Shown one piece after another: positions 10,351 to 21,260 of a stretch of DNA of 64,000 nt. How positions within the stretch are numbered: position 1 is the first letter of the stretch; each line of letters begins with the position of its first letter. The DNA is from Lunularia cruciata. Taxonomy: Eukaryota; Streptophyta; Marchantiopsida; Lunulariales; Lunulariaceae. The notes beneath the pieces are model-generated. The model made no database searches and was not told where the DNA came from. It saw nothing but the letters and a program-made list of their open reading frames with translations. The stretch lies in the NCBI GenBank assembly GCA_948567375.1, contig OX419757.1, positions 28,706,001-28,770,000 on the forward strand, given 5' to 3'. The position numbers and the translations under genes were made by a program.

Positions 10351-13300
10351 AGTTAGCTTTATTTAAATACCAAGTCTTTTTAGAGCACCCAAATCCTTCA
10401 TATTGAAGGTAAAACAACTTGTGTAGCTCCACAAGAACCTCCAAACTTTTTATCTCTTTCGTCTTGTAAGCTTGGATCCAATGTTTAGCTCCCAAGTATT
10501 TTCTATAAATGATGTAAGAGTGGAGGATGCACTGATTGGCTGCTACATTGGGCCCTTGTGAGCAATAATATCATGCGCTCAACCTCTAGATTCCCCAACC
10601 TCAAAGAAAAAAACTCCCTTCTGCTCTAGTTGCAACCCCACATATTCTCTAGCTACATCCCAAGTAGACCAAGGGTGTTTCCTAAGTAGATCATGCTCAA
10701 TTGGATGAACTCCAAGTAGACCATTATCATTAGTATCCATTGGTTGTGTCCCAAGTATACTATGCATACTTAGTCCATTGCATCCAACATGTGCTTGAAT
10801 CATCTTGATAGGCACAAATCTCACAAGTGTCAAAGTGGTAATGCCTATCAAGTGCATCCTATGTTGCTCTACCAAGCCAAGACTCACAATCCAGGCTAGA
10901 CAATTCAAGTCTATAGCCTAACCTAACACCTAATGCTTGAATACCTCTAATATTATTGATGATAATACTAGTATGAAAACCCATTGCACTCTCTCTCTCT
11001 CATCGGCATTGAACTTGCTCAATTGTTGTAACTTTGAGTTCCAAACAAGTCCAAGACCTTCCTCATGAAAAGCATGTGAGCTTTGAAAACTCATGAGTGT
11101 GGGTAAAGTGACTTTTGGCTAACCAAAAAGGTTCACCACTACCATAAGTGACCTATCAACCACTACCACTATTTGAGCCTGGCACCCAACATCCAAAATA
11201 TCATCAATTGTAAGGTGAGTTAGTAGTTGAATCCCATTATAGGCACATTGTTAAACCTCTTTAGGTAAAAGGTTTGTCCACCAATGACAAAGACAATGAG
11301 CTAATTATTCAACTTTAGCTACATCCAGCAACATGACAAGTCCTATCCAAGAATTGACCTGCTGTGTATTTTCTACCACTCATGTGCAAGAATCAACCAT
11401 CAAAAGGACATTTTCCAAAGTGCGGGCTAGAGAAATGGATTGATGAATTTGGAGATGTCAAAGTATACATAATATCTCTCAAAACACACTAGAACAATGA
11501 TAATGTAGACCTTGACTTTAGTTAGCATGTGTATGTCCCTAACATGGCCATCCAAACATCATCATATGAATGAGACCATGTCTCTCTAGATCTTTTGCCC
11601 CCAACAAGGAAATATTTATTTGTATAGTCTACCGGTAACCCTTGAATATTGACATTAGTAAAAACTTAAGATATTGATAGGCCAAGTGTGCCACATGATG
11701 TAGAGAGACTCACCTAGTAGTCTCATCTCTCTCCACATACAAGTACCTTTGAACCCATATACCTACTTATAGTACTACAGCTAGTCCAAAGCTAATCCCA
11801 GCAAACAACTCCAATATAAATATTCCTTCTTTCAAATATTGCCAAGCAATAAGTGTGGTATCCAAAGGTGATAAGGTAATAGACTTTGGAGTCTCATCTT
11901 CACATTGGTCTTTTGGTGGTACAAAGGCTCTACTTCAAGCTTGTTACACTAATTGATTCACATGCTATTGCAATGCCTACTCAAAACTCCACAATGGAGT
12001 ATCCAATGTGGATGGAACAATCCTACTCATACTCCAAATCCAAATGATCTCTTGTGTTACTAGGGTATCTTATGCATGGACATTCCACTCCAATAAGTCA
12101 CTAGGCCAAGTAATGGAACCATTGAAAACTAAAATTGATGCCATGATCCTTGATATGTAGTGAACCAAGACTACCACTACTAAAGTGCCCTGGTAGGCAA
12201 CATACACATTCCATATCTTATTTTCAACCTGGCCTATAGGAAATTATCTCCTCTCAATAGTCAATATTAAAACCCATGGGATATACCATTGCTCCACCAA
12301 CTAGCACATCACATAACTTTACCACTATTGCAATGGCCTAGCCTCTCACCATAAGCTAGTAATCTTTTGATTGGGTTGAATCTAGACAATGAGCTCCACA
12401 CATATGATATATTGTGTAGAATCATCCTTAGAGATTTTTGGATCTTCTAAAATGGACACCTCTTCACATTGGTCTTTCATAGTTCAAGACCGACAATTGC
12501 AACCTTCCCTAACATAAGCAACTACGCACCAAAGTCTAATAAGACACTTTATGGTGTATATACCTTCATCATCAACCACCTCTACTCTAGAAGTAGGAAC
12601 CACATCATCCCTACTCTCACAAAGTATGCCAACCAACCAGAAAAATAGAGTTGGGTCACACTGTCTCTGTGCTCATTGTGATGCACTAAAGCTATCATAT
12701 CCATTGCCTTGACTGCACTTTCTCTTGTGATGAGATCCAAAAAAGTCCAACAAGTAATACCACCACTTAGTGGCTATTTTTGACCCCAAAAAAAGGTAAG
12801 GGTCTAATTGCACTAAGCTTTCTACTCACTCTATAAGATCTGGGCTATCCATTATGCCCTCAATAGCCAATATGGTGCAATGCACTTTGATGTACTCTAG
12901 AAGAAATAAAAATTATGGATGAGGTCTCCCTACCAAATCCAAGTGTCACCACCCAATCCTCTACCATATGTGCTCAGCCAAATTAAAGATCAAAAAAGTT
13001 AGCATTAACAACATACCATCACATTCCCTTTGTCACAACTTCCTATCTAGGATCCCATACCAAAATTGGACTGCTTGGGCCTAGTAACTCCTTGAGTGAA
13101 ACTGATCAACTATCTAATAAAATTTTATGCCTTATGTTATCTCTCTCAAGCTTTCCGCTAGAATTCTTGCAAGCTCTTCAGCTTGTCACTCCACACTCCT
13201 TGGTAGTTATGTCTCAAACATTAGAAGAATTCCACCACGGGATTAAACCTTGGTACTATATCAACTCTTGTAGCGGTAGCACTTATAGTAGCACCATCTC

Positions 13301-13500
13301 CAACTAGTGCACCTACATTGGATACACCAATGCTACTAAAGCTAGAACTTGTTTGTACTACCACTCTACTCCAAGAAACCAAGCTTGGAGTCATAAAGAT
13401 GTAGTTTGGAGACCAATATTTTCTCTTTAACTCAATGCCTTCCAAGTAACCTTTCCTTAACTCATGGTTTTCACCCATCAATAGACCCTCCAAGTTTTAG
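10351..13500 (-). pseudogene. C1 gag-protease region, not resolved
   Basis: It lies between the reverse transcriptase and the leader of C1, where gag and protease belong. The longest open frame, 13221-13493, has a C-terminal Ser/Thr/Val-rich stretch and no family motif. The frame 10579-10908 is likewise unassigned. Much of the stretch aligns with C2 at 32480-34178 and 38121-41390. I see no intact Asp-Thr/Ser-Gly or zinc knuckle. Confidence 0.4.
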
Positions 13501-15439
13501 AAAAACCCCTTCCATGTCATGAAGAGTATGAACAAATTCATGTCCCACATTTGATATAGATCATACCAACTATCAAACTGCCATGACGGGTGTGAACAAA
13601 GTCGGGTTTCACATCTACTACAAATCATACCAACTATCAAACTCTTACATGAAGTCATCAAACTCAATCATATCCACTATCCCAAAGTAAAACCAAAAGC
13701 CACATAATTGTTTCCATGTCATACAAAAATGGTGTGGATACACTAGGTGCATGAATCAACTCTCAAATCATTCACCTCTCGGGTCAAACTCCAAACCAAA
13801 ATCAATCTCCTCTCTTATTGAGACTTTAGACATGAGCTAATATTGAGTGCAACTCTATGTAAACACACTATGTATTGTATAAAAATCTCTTGTATAATCC
13901 TCAAGGAACTCCATCTTGACAGTATACTCCAAACTGCAATTGCAACCACCAAGTGACACCACCAAGATCCACCCACTAATGTAACTCTAATTTTGACAAC
14001 TACACTAAGCAATAATGCAACTAATAACTTACCATTATAACATGCACTCTCATTGTTTATAGGCCATTTGTTCCTATTTTACCAAAGAGAAACAAAGGTA
14101 GTCTAACTAGTCATCTATCTAATCTCACTAAGAGCACACTAGAACACCAACATTCTAAATATCATGGCACCTCACACAAATGTGGTGCACAAACAAGAAG
14201 TAAAGAATGGAGGGGTCCAATCATAAGAAATGATAACTATTTATCTCACTAATCAAAACCAAATTGACTTGATAACCATTTATAATTTGATCTAAGAGGA
14301 GCGTCTATCTACTTGTATGTTACCAAGATCACCAAGGATAAGATCAAACTACCTTTCCTAGCCAAAACTACATGAGCATATGTATCAAGCTACCAATCAC
14401 TAGGACAACAAGTAAGAGTAGACCTAGAGAAGATGGCTAGAGCACTAGTCTAGGAACCAAAGATCTAGAGTTCAAACCTTGTTGTGTATAATCTGAAGGA
14501 TAAGCAAATTTTGCCACAATCAAAACTCAACTAAAGTGATAAGCCTCACACTAGCAAGTAGGCCCTTAACCTTATTCCTAAATAGCTAAATTTTAGCTAA
14601 ATGAGGCCTTTTCTCCTACCAATTCAAACCATCAGCAATCTAGCTAACCTCCACCAAATCCAACACACTTCCAAATCTAGCTGACTTTTCCAACTTGACC
14701 TCTAAATCTGGTAAACCTCCACCAACTCAAACCTCCTCAAAGCTTCTAAATGCCAAAATTTAGCCAAATGAAGAAAGGTCTCATTTGGTAGAATTTCAAC
14801 CAAATGAGACCTTTCTTGTTGCCAATTCAAATGGTCCACAATTTGGCTAACCTCTGCCAAATTTGACATACCATTGAATCTGGCCAACCTCCACCAACTT
14901 GATCTCTAAACCCGGCTGACCTCCACCAACTCAAACCTCTAATATAAGAGATCTCCAAGTCTTTTGTCAATCTCAAAAACCCTGAAATCTATTGCTAATA
15001 TAACATATTTTTTCCAATTTGAGAGATTTGAGGTTTTCCTAATCCTAAATTTGGGAGGATGGGTTTCACAATCCACTTCCAAAAAAATTTTCAAGTCCAA
15101 TTTGCAACACTATGGCCTTTGATTTCACTCCTTTGCTCTCAAATTGGACATCCATTAACTCAAAGTGACCTTTATTTTTGGAAAACTAAGGAGCATTTTT
15201 GTACACCATCTGCCCTACTATTAAATTGGTAGCAACTTAAACATTGCTTTTGCACACAATCCGCAGTACTAAATCAAACAACAATCAAGTGATAATAATT
15301 AAGGTAACATAACTTTGCCAAGCTTGGGATTACCACCAATGCCTCTATTGTTGCATCCAATTTCCCCTTCACTCCCAATTCTATGATCAACTTAAATCAC
15401 ACTCAACTTAATTAGAAAAAATCCTCAACTAAATGATAT
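13501..15439 (-). other. C1 leader between 5' LTR and gag
   Basis: Non-coding sequence rich in CCTCCACCAACTC-like phrases (14590-14940), related to the 230-bp tandem repeat of C2 at 43061-43735 but less regular. A 25-bp inverted match around CTCATTTGG (14770-14815) is the only other structure. No gene is supported. Confidence 0.5.
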
Positions 15440-15810
15440 GGAAACAATTGGGCCTTGATAATAGTCAAGCCACACCCACTCTAGCTAAGAGACTTTAAGT
15501 GATGCTTGCCATCCTCTATCCACCATAGGTAGGAGCTCAAATGTTCAACATCAAAGAAGTGAGCTCTCTAAAGTTGCACTTTGAAGATATATCCCTCAGC
15601 TTGACCTAGCTTTCCAACCCTAATGGCACCCTCTAGGTTTGAATGGTCCAAGTGATGGTGTATGTCTTATTGTGTGATCAATCAAAGCCCTAATACAAAA
15701 TCCGGTCACCACTAAGTAGTCTCTGAGCAACTACTAATATAACTCTGACCGCCAAGACTATCACTCCAACATCCAAGCAAATAAATTTTGGTGCTACAAA
15801 TGTTGCGACA
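15440..15810 (-). repeat. 5' LTR of C1, incomplete
   Basis: It matches the right-hand two thirds of the C LTR, including AACATCAAAGAAGTGAGCTCTCT and the closing GTTGCGACA at 15810. The part corresponding to the first 130 bp of 6537-7038 is missing or unrecognisable. This is the transcription-start side for the - strand. Confidence 0.65.
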
Positions 15811-16618
15811 AGCCACTTATTAAAAACCTTATAAGTTCAAACAAAATTGAAGGCTTGACCTATGCAATTTTGATACACTTGCAAGGTATAATATCAGATC
15901 ATGGTTATGATATTGGCTATGATCTTCTAGATGTTTGGATTCATACATATTAACTTCTAATTTGGTGTAGGATTTCAAGCTTGACCTATGCAAGTTCATA
16001 ATCTTGGTGGATTGTGAAATTTATGAGAATTGCAGGTCCATGCAATTAGAAAATGAATTATATATTCTTATATAACATATATTAGGTAGCAAATTGATGA
16101 TGGCGGATGCTAGAAGAGTTCTTTCTTCCAAAACTCACAATCCATTTCATTCAAGATTGTGAATGAATATTTGGAGTGCATGAGAGTTTGAGTAACCCCT
16201 TATATCACAATATCATTCTAGGTCTTTCTTTGCTGGAATAGAATAGCTTTCAAATTTATTGGACCCAATAATAAATTCAAGTACAACACCAAGATAAGAA
16301 TTATAAATTAAGTTGTTTTGCAACTTTGAGGATAAGAATAATCAATCCCAAGATAGAAAGTTTTTGGGTTTATTGGTTATAGAGCAATTGATGGATGAAG
16401 ATATTATTATTTATATGATATGAATTAAACCTTTGTGCAAGAAGGCTCTAATGAGGATAAGAAGTCTCAAAAGGCAATGGTTGATCAAATAGTATAGGAG
16501 TTTGTAGATGTGTTTCCAAATGCTTTTCCAAAAGGGTTAGTCATTGATTGAGATATGCCTTCCAAGATCAAGTTGTTGTCAAGTAATACTCAAATAAATA
16601 GACCAATCTATGACTCTT
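15811..16618 (+). pseudogene. B1 protease-to-RT linker region
   Basis: B1 resumes to the right of C1. At 16495-16540 the + strand reads EFVDVFPNAFPKG, the hallmark of the segment between protease and reverse transcriptase in Ty3/gypsy elements. The remainder carries many stops, and no protease active site could be found. A short phrase CTTGACCTATGCAA occurs twice (15856 and 15979). Confidence 0.55.
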
Positions 16619-17197
16619 TGTAATTTTCCAAGGATAGGAGAACTCCCAAGAGAAACACAAGGCTTCATCTCTCAACACTCCAATGCCTCAAAGGAGCTCC
16701 TTCTCTATATTATATAGCAAAGAGTATCCACTCAAAGGGAACTCCACCCTTGGATCAAATACATGGATTGGTGACATGTCAGCAAGCTCCACCCTTACAT
16801 TAGTTGTATGGATTGATATATCAATCCTTGTACTATCTAGTTGGTCAAACAAGTTTGATTCAATAGAATCTTTGGGGAATCTTCCTATATGAAGCTCAGA
16901 ATTGCATGAGTGAGGTACCATTAGGAAGATCTTGATGAGAAAACAAGGGGGAGAAGAAGCAAGACCTTTCTTCTTATAGGGTGGATTTATCCTTTTTTGA
17001 GGCCTGATTCATTCATTTAGGCATCCATAATCAGCTTTGAAATTTTTAGGATGTTTTTGACCTTTACCTTATTAGTGTAAGTACTCATTTGGTGACTCCT
17101 CTATCTGATCTACTTGTACCATCATATATAACATCCTTCTAGATATTACCAAGCCAATTTTCACTTATAGATAATATGTCTAGCTAATGTTATTACA
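16619..17197 (-). repeat. solo A-family LTR, short form
   Basis: This 579-bp LTR starts TGTAATTTTCCAAGG and ends TTATTACA on the + strand. It is flanked by a perfect 5-bp duplication CTCTT (16614-16618, 17198-17202). It lacks the second 156-bp unit seen in long A LTRs. It interrupts the B1 reverse transcriptase just after the PINRPIYDS patch, and the coding sense continues directly after it. Confidence 0.93.
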
Positions 17198-18640
17198 CTC
17201 TTTCTCACCAAAGGAGTTATGAGAACTTCAAATAATAATTATAGAGTTGTTAGAGAAGGATTTCATTCAACATAGCACATCTTCTTATGGAACACCAATA
17301 CTCTTTGTACCAAATAAGGATGGAAGGCTTGGATTTTGTATTGATTAACATGGTTTTAATAAAAAAAACCATGAAAATTGTGTATCTCTTACCTCAAATT
17401 GATGATTTGTTAGATCAATTAAGTAGAGAAAATACTTCTCAAATTGGATCTTTGAAGTGGCTATTAGCAAATTCTAATTGATGGGAAATATTTGCATAAG
17501 ATCACCTTTTGCACAAGGTATAGTCATTTTGAATGGAGAGTTTAACCTTTTGAGCTTGTTAATACTTTGATTGTTTTCATGGATCAAATGCATTGGGTGT
17601 TGGAAGATCAATATATTGTTATGTTTAGATCAATATAGATCAATTTATTGTTTAGATCAACATAGATCAATATATTGTTTAGATCAATTAGATCAATATA
17701 TGGTTATGTTCTTACATGACATTTTTATGATTATCAAGATAGAGGTAGAACCCAAGAATCATGTAAAGGGAGTCTTAATATAATTATGACAATGGAAGTT
17801 CTATTATAAGAAGTCCAAATGTGCTTTTTGGCAAAAGGAAGGTGCCTTCTTGGGCCATAAGGTTTCAACTAGGGGAGTCAAGATAGAAGTGGAGAAACTC
17901 AAGGTCATCATTGGTTGGTTTACTCTTAAGGATGTGACAAAGTTCAAGTGTCATGTGACCGCCTCATTAATTGATCTCTTAGGGAAGACAAAAAGCTTCA
18001 AGTGGACCACCAAGCAAAAAACATTCAAAAAATTAAGGAAATGGTGTCTTCATGACCCATCCTCTAATTATATGATTCACAACAACCTTGTGTTATTGAT
18101 TTTGATGCTTATAACTTTGCAGTTGGAAATGTATTGCAACATGAGTTCTCATATTGATTGCATACCATTACCTTTGTATCTTGATAACTAAATACAACAT
18201 AAAGCAATTTCTTTGCTTAAGATTAATAAAAACTAGCAATGGTATGTGTAAAAATGGTGTAGTGATATTATTTCTTGGGAAAACAAATGATAATGCAAAT
18301 TGATCACAACCCTCTATTGTATACTTTATATTTGGAGCATATGACGAGTCAAAATCTCAATTAGAGGAACAACTATAATTTTTTAATATCAAGCTTAAGT
18401 ATAAATTACAAAATACCATGTCATTCTCAATGCCTTGTCACGAACATCTGGTTTGAAGATTCTACTTGAATCACATAATAACAACAATCACCATAGTGTT
18501 GAGAAACTCAAAGATACAAACAAAGTTCAAGATTGTTTTACAACAAGATCTCTTTTTTCATCTTTTGCAAAGTTTCGTTGCAGCACATGACAAGGAGTAT
18601 GATACCTTTTCATTCAAGAATGCAAGTCTATTTAATTTGT
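17198..18640 (+). pseudogene. B1 reverse transcriptase and RNase H
   Basis: After the A LTR the + strand reads ELLEKDFIQHSTSSYGTPILF followed by VPNKDGRLGFCID, the N-terminal palm signature of Ty3/gypsy reverse transcriptase. Further on, at 17790-18100, KSKCAFWQKEGAFLGHKVS and WTTKQKTFKKL mark the RT thumb and the connection to RNase H. The YxDD block is lost; in its place (17605-17703) lies an expanded TAGATCAATAT repeat. Two weakly open pieces (17287-17481 and 17850-18191) are parts of this gene. Confidence 0.75.
17605..17703 (+). repeat. imperfect tandem repeat inside B1 RT
   Basis: At least six imperfect copies of TAGATCAATATA/TTTATTGTT follow one another in the place where the catalytic YxDD segment of reverse transcriptase should be. 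This looks like a local slippage expansion after the gene had lost function. Confidence 0.8.
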
Positions 18641-19680
18641 GAGAAATAAAATCTTCATTTTAGTTATGAGAGATCTACAACTTGTGCAACTTCAAAGAGT
18701 GCATGATTTACCAATTGTTGAGGACATGGATGTGGAAAAGACATTGAATACCCTACAATGCCAATAGTAGTGGCTAAACATGGCACTTGAGGTTTGAGAA
18801 TTTGTCCTATCTTGTGCAAGTTGCCACCACAACAAGATATATAACCAAAAGCCTTATGGAACTTCAACCAGTACCAATTTCAGTTGCCCAATGGGAACAT
18901 ATGAGTTTAGATCTCATCATATCCTTACCAAAGATGGAGCAAGGTCATACTAAAATCCTATTATTTGTTGATATGGTCAACAAGTAGATTCAGTTGACAC
19001 CTATTTTGGATAGATGTTTTGATATTGGCCTAGATCTACTTTGATACAATCTTCAAGCACTATAGGATACCATGGGTTTTCATCTCTTATCATGATCCTT
19101 GATTCATTGGTAAATTTTGGCAAGCAATCTTTAAACTACTTGGTACCAAGATTGCCTTGTCTCCAGCCTAACTCATGGTCAAACCAAACAAGCAAGTTGT
19201 TCTTTAGAAGATATATTATATGCCTTTGTCAACATTCATTATACCAACAAGGATACTTTTTTTACAATTCCTAAGTTTTCATACAATGATTCTAAGTATG
19301 CAAGTACCAAATTCTCTCTCTTCTTCCTTGATTACGAGCAAGATGTCCTTGTTCCCAATTCTATCCTTTCTCCACCACCATCTCATGTTCCTCATACTTC
19401 CACCTTCTTATCCACATTATCTACATCCTTATTCCAAGCCAAGTCTCATCTTCTTGTTGCTCAAAATTGGCAAAAGCAATATTTTGAGATATATTATTAT
19501 GATCTCACCTTCCAAATTGGAAATAAGGTCATAAGACCCCCACTTGATATCCAAGTTAGTAAACCTACTCTTAATTAGATAGGTCCATTTGATATTATTG
19601 AGATTCTTTTTTGTGTTTGCCTACAAACTTGCACTTCCTAGATATATGAAGCTCCATCTTATCTTCCATATTTCAAAAAT
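18641..19680 (+). pseudogene. B1 integrase
   Basis: A zinc-binding HHCC region is legible at 18702-18835: HDLP..., EKTLNTLQCQ, then EFVLSCASCHHNK; the second His is lost. The core begins with SVAQWEHMSLDLIISLPKM (18880-18950), which contains the first catalytic Asp, and LLFVDMVNK. The second motif region around 19085-19110 is degenerate (SYHD) and the Glu region is unreadable. The C-terminal part (19500-19660) keeps a GPFDIIEI patch typical of the GPY/F module. Stops and shifts occur throughout. Confidence 0.75.
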
Positions 19681-19925
19681 AAAATGGTCTTATTTCTAAG
19701 CCTCCTCCTCCTCCTACTCCTCTTCCTTTCCTTGTTAAAAATCATGATGAATACAAATACATTTGTATCCTTTTCCAAAGAGATATCTAATGTGGCTTCC
19801 AATAACAAATCAAGTATAAGGTCCTCTATAAAGGATATCATCTTGATAAAACCACATAGGAACCTCTTCCTTGTCTCCAAAATGCTCAAATTTCCATCCA
19901 AGAATTTTACTACTCCATGTCAATG
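19681..19925 (+). pseudogene. B1 C-terminal chromodomain
   Basis: At 19812-19912 the + strand reads KYKVLYKGYHLDKTT, a stop in place of the conserved Trp, then EPLPCLQNAQISIQEF. This is the pattern of a chromodomain, which in chromoviruses recognises methylated histone H3 and directs insertion into heterochromatin. The 3' LTR begins 33 bp further on. Confidence 0.65.
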
Positions 19926-19957
19926 AGGATATCACAAACTAGTAGTGTGGAATATGT

Positions 19958-20404
19958 AACAATATGGAGTTAGCATAAGAGTTATAAGAAGCTTATGAGT
20001 TAGCAAAATAAATTTAAAATAGCAAAATGAAGGTAGAACTAGCATAGTCTAAGAATAAAAAGAATGTTCTGAAGTATCTAAAACATTTCTTGGTAGAAGA
20101 GCCTATAAACATCTAGGAAAATTCTTGGTGAGAAGCTTCTAAGAACTTTGTGAGTTTTGAGTAACTTATATACCAAGTTAAATGGCTTGTTTAGCTTGTA
20201 CACCAAGTAGATGGCTAGCATGACTTGCACTCTAAGAAAGTTGGATTTTAGAAGGAACCTTCCTTGGAAGCTTTTTGGGAATCTTGTACTTAGATTATCT
20301 ATAAATACCAAAGCTAAAGCTCATGCTAAGTTATTGGATTTTTCCGCATTTGAGAGTCCAATACTATCTTCTATTCTCTTATTCCTCTCCTCAATCTTTT
20401 ATAG
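19958..20404 (+). repeat. 3' LTR of B1, right end truncated
   Basis: It starts TGTAACAATATGGAG and aligns with 4285-4614; the last 80 bp of the 5' LTR have no counterpart. TATAAATA at 20300-20307 matches the promoter position in the 5' LTR. The sequence after about 20404 matches the E ORF. Confidence 0.7.
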
Positions 20405-21260
20405 TACCAAGAAATCTATCCAATGTGGTCTATTACACCATGCTGATCTAAAGGCTCCATAAAGGTAATCTATATCAACCAAGCAAAGGAGGATATATGG
20501 AAGGACAAGTTGGAGAAGAGTAGGAACCTATAGAATGATGGGGTTAGGAGGTGAATTCCCTTGTGCAAGAAAACTACAAATGAAGAGGTAGAATACTTCA
20601 CTTCTAGTAGATGAAGCTAGTACAAATAAGACATGGAGGCTACAAGGAGATTTGCAAGCACTTTGGCTGGAGCACAGCAACAACAACAACAACAACAGTT
20701 GTTCCTCATTTGTTCTTACAATTGAGGGCCAAGGATGAAGAAGTAGGGGGTATTTGGGGGAGAAGTAGAGACTGCCAAGATCCAAGTGGTCACTTTGGAG
20801 GTACAAATGTCCAAATATTGGAAGGAAATGGTTACTCAACTATAGAATCTTGCAGAAGAATTAAAGAATGAGAAGGAGGAGATGATAGCCAATTGACCAC
20901 ATTTGATGGAAGATATGAAGAAATAAGTGGAAGCATTGCAAAACCATTCAAAGGAAGAGAGTGCAAAGATCTTCAAGCAGTTGCAAGAGGTATAATATCA
21001 ATTTGTGTTGATGTGGAGAAAGTAGCTCAAAGAAAGCTAAGAAAGACAAAGTTGCATGAGTTGAAGCTATAGGTCTAAAAGCTTGAGAGGACATATGAAT
21101 AAGACAATATGGATCAGCTAGCAGCTAGACTTAGAGAACACATGCATATGAAATTCATTGAGACCTATGATACCTATCTATTAGAAATATCACGTTATAA
21201 GAAGTAGATGGAGCACCTTTCTAGGAATTATAATGGCAAAGCTAGTTCTTCATACTAGTA
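20405..21260 (+). pseudogene. E-family ORF fragment with coiled coil (copy E3)
   Basis: Begins within the globular part: STKKSIQCGLLHHADLKA matches the copy at 61150-62000 (STGKKSTRCGQLHFACVKAL across the A LTR). The rest aligns with 62040-62720: a Glu/Lys-rich region with EALQNHSKEESAKIFKQLQE (about 20930-20990) and an IETYDTYLLEISRYKK patch (21150-21205). Heptad-like spacing suggests a coiled coil. Stops break every frame. I cannot name the family. The upstream part lies left of B1, so B1 interrupts it. Confidence 0.5.
20675..20698 (+). repeat. (CAA)n microsatellite
   Basis: Eight CAA/CAG triplets in a row, within the E3 ORF fragment. In the forward frame this would encode Gln or Thr/Asn runs. 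Confidence 0.9.

Larger units (their letters stand above)
6537..15810 (-). mobile_element. Ty3/gypsy retrotransposon C1, degenerate, carrying a PHD-like finger
   Basis: The pol genes are read on the - strand. The 5' LTR is therefore at the right (about 15440-15810) and the 3' LTR at the left (6537-7038). From right to left come a long leader, an unresolved gag/protease region, reverse transcriptase (YIDD at 9857-9868), RNase H, integrase core (about 8090-8330) and a PHD-like zinc finger (7315-7449). The same order occurs in C2, which supports the reading. It is inserted between gag and pol of B1. All frames are heavily broken and CpG-poor, so it is old. I found no convincing target duplication. 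Confidence 0.75.
4285..20404 (+). mobile_element. Ty3/gypsy chromodomain retrotransposon B1, degenerate and split
   Basis: The 5' LTR (4285-4698) and 3' LTR (19958-about 20404) are alike and in the same direction as the internal genes. A primer site follows the 5' LTR at 4701. Gag remains lie at 5477-6536, and protease/reverse transcriptase, RNase H, integrase and a chromodomain at 16490-19920. The order PR-RT-RH-IN-chromodomain is that of Ty3/gypsy chromoviruses. The element has been broken by C1 (6537-15810) and by solo A LTRs at 4747-5476 and 16619-17197. Without these, its length would be about 5.5 kb. All reading frames carry stops. No perfect target duplication is visible. The flanks (cttattttgccat before, agtaccaagaaatc after) join to match the E ORF at 61130-61180, so B1 probably landed in an E element. 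Confidence 0.8.

Noticed and set aside
6530-15815. Target duplication for C1 (GAGCA before, AGCCA after)
   Set aside because: The match depends on shifting the LTR ends, and C2 and the solo C LTR give no comparable duplication; not claimed.
19684-19926. Leu-rich 80-residue + strand frame starting at 19684
   Set aside because: It is out of frame with the B1 chromodomain and comes from a CTCCTCCTCCTC run.
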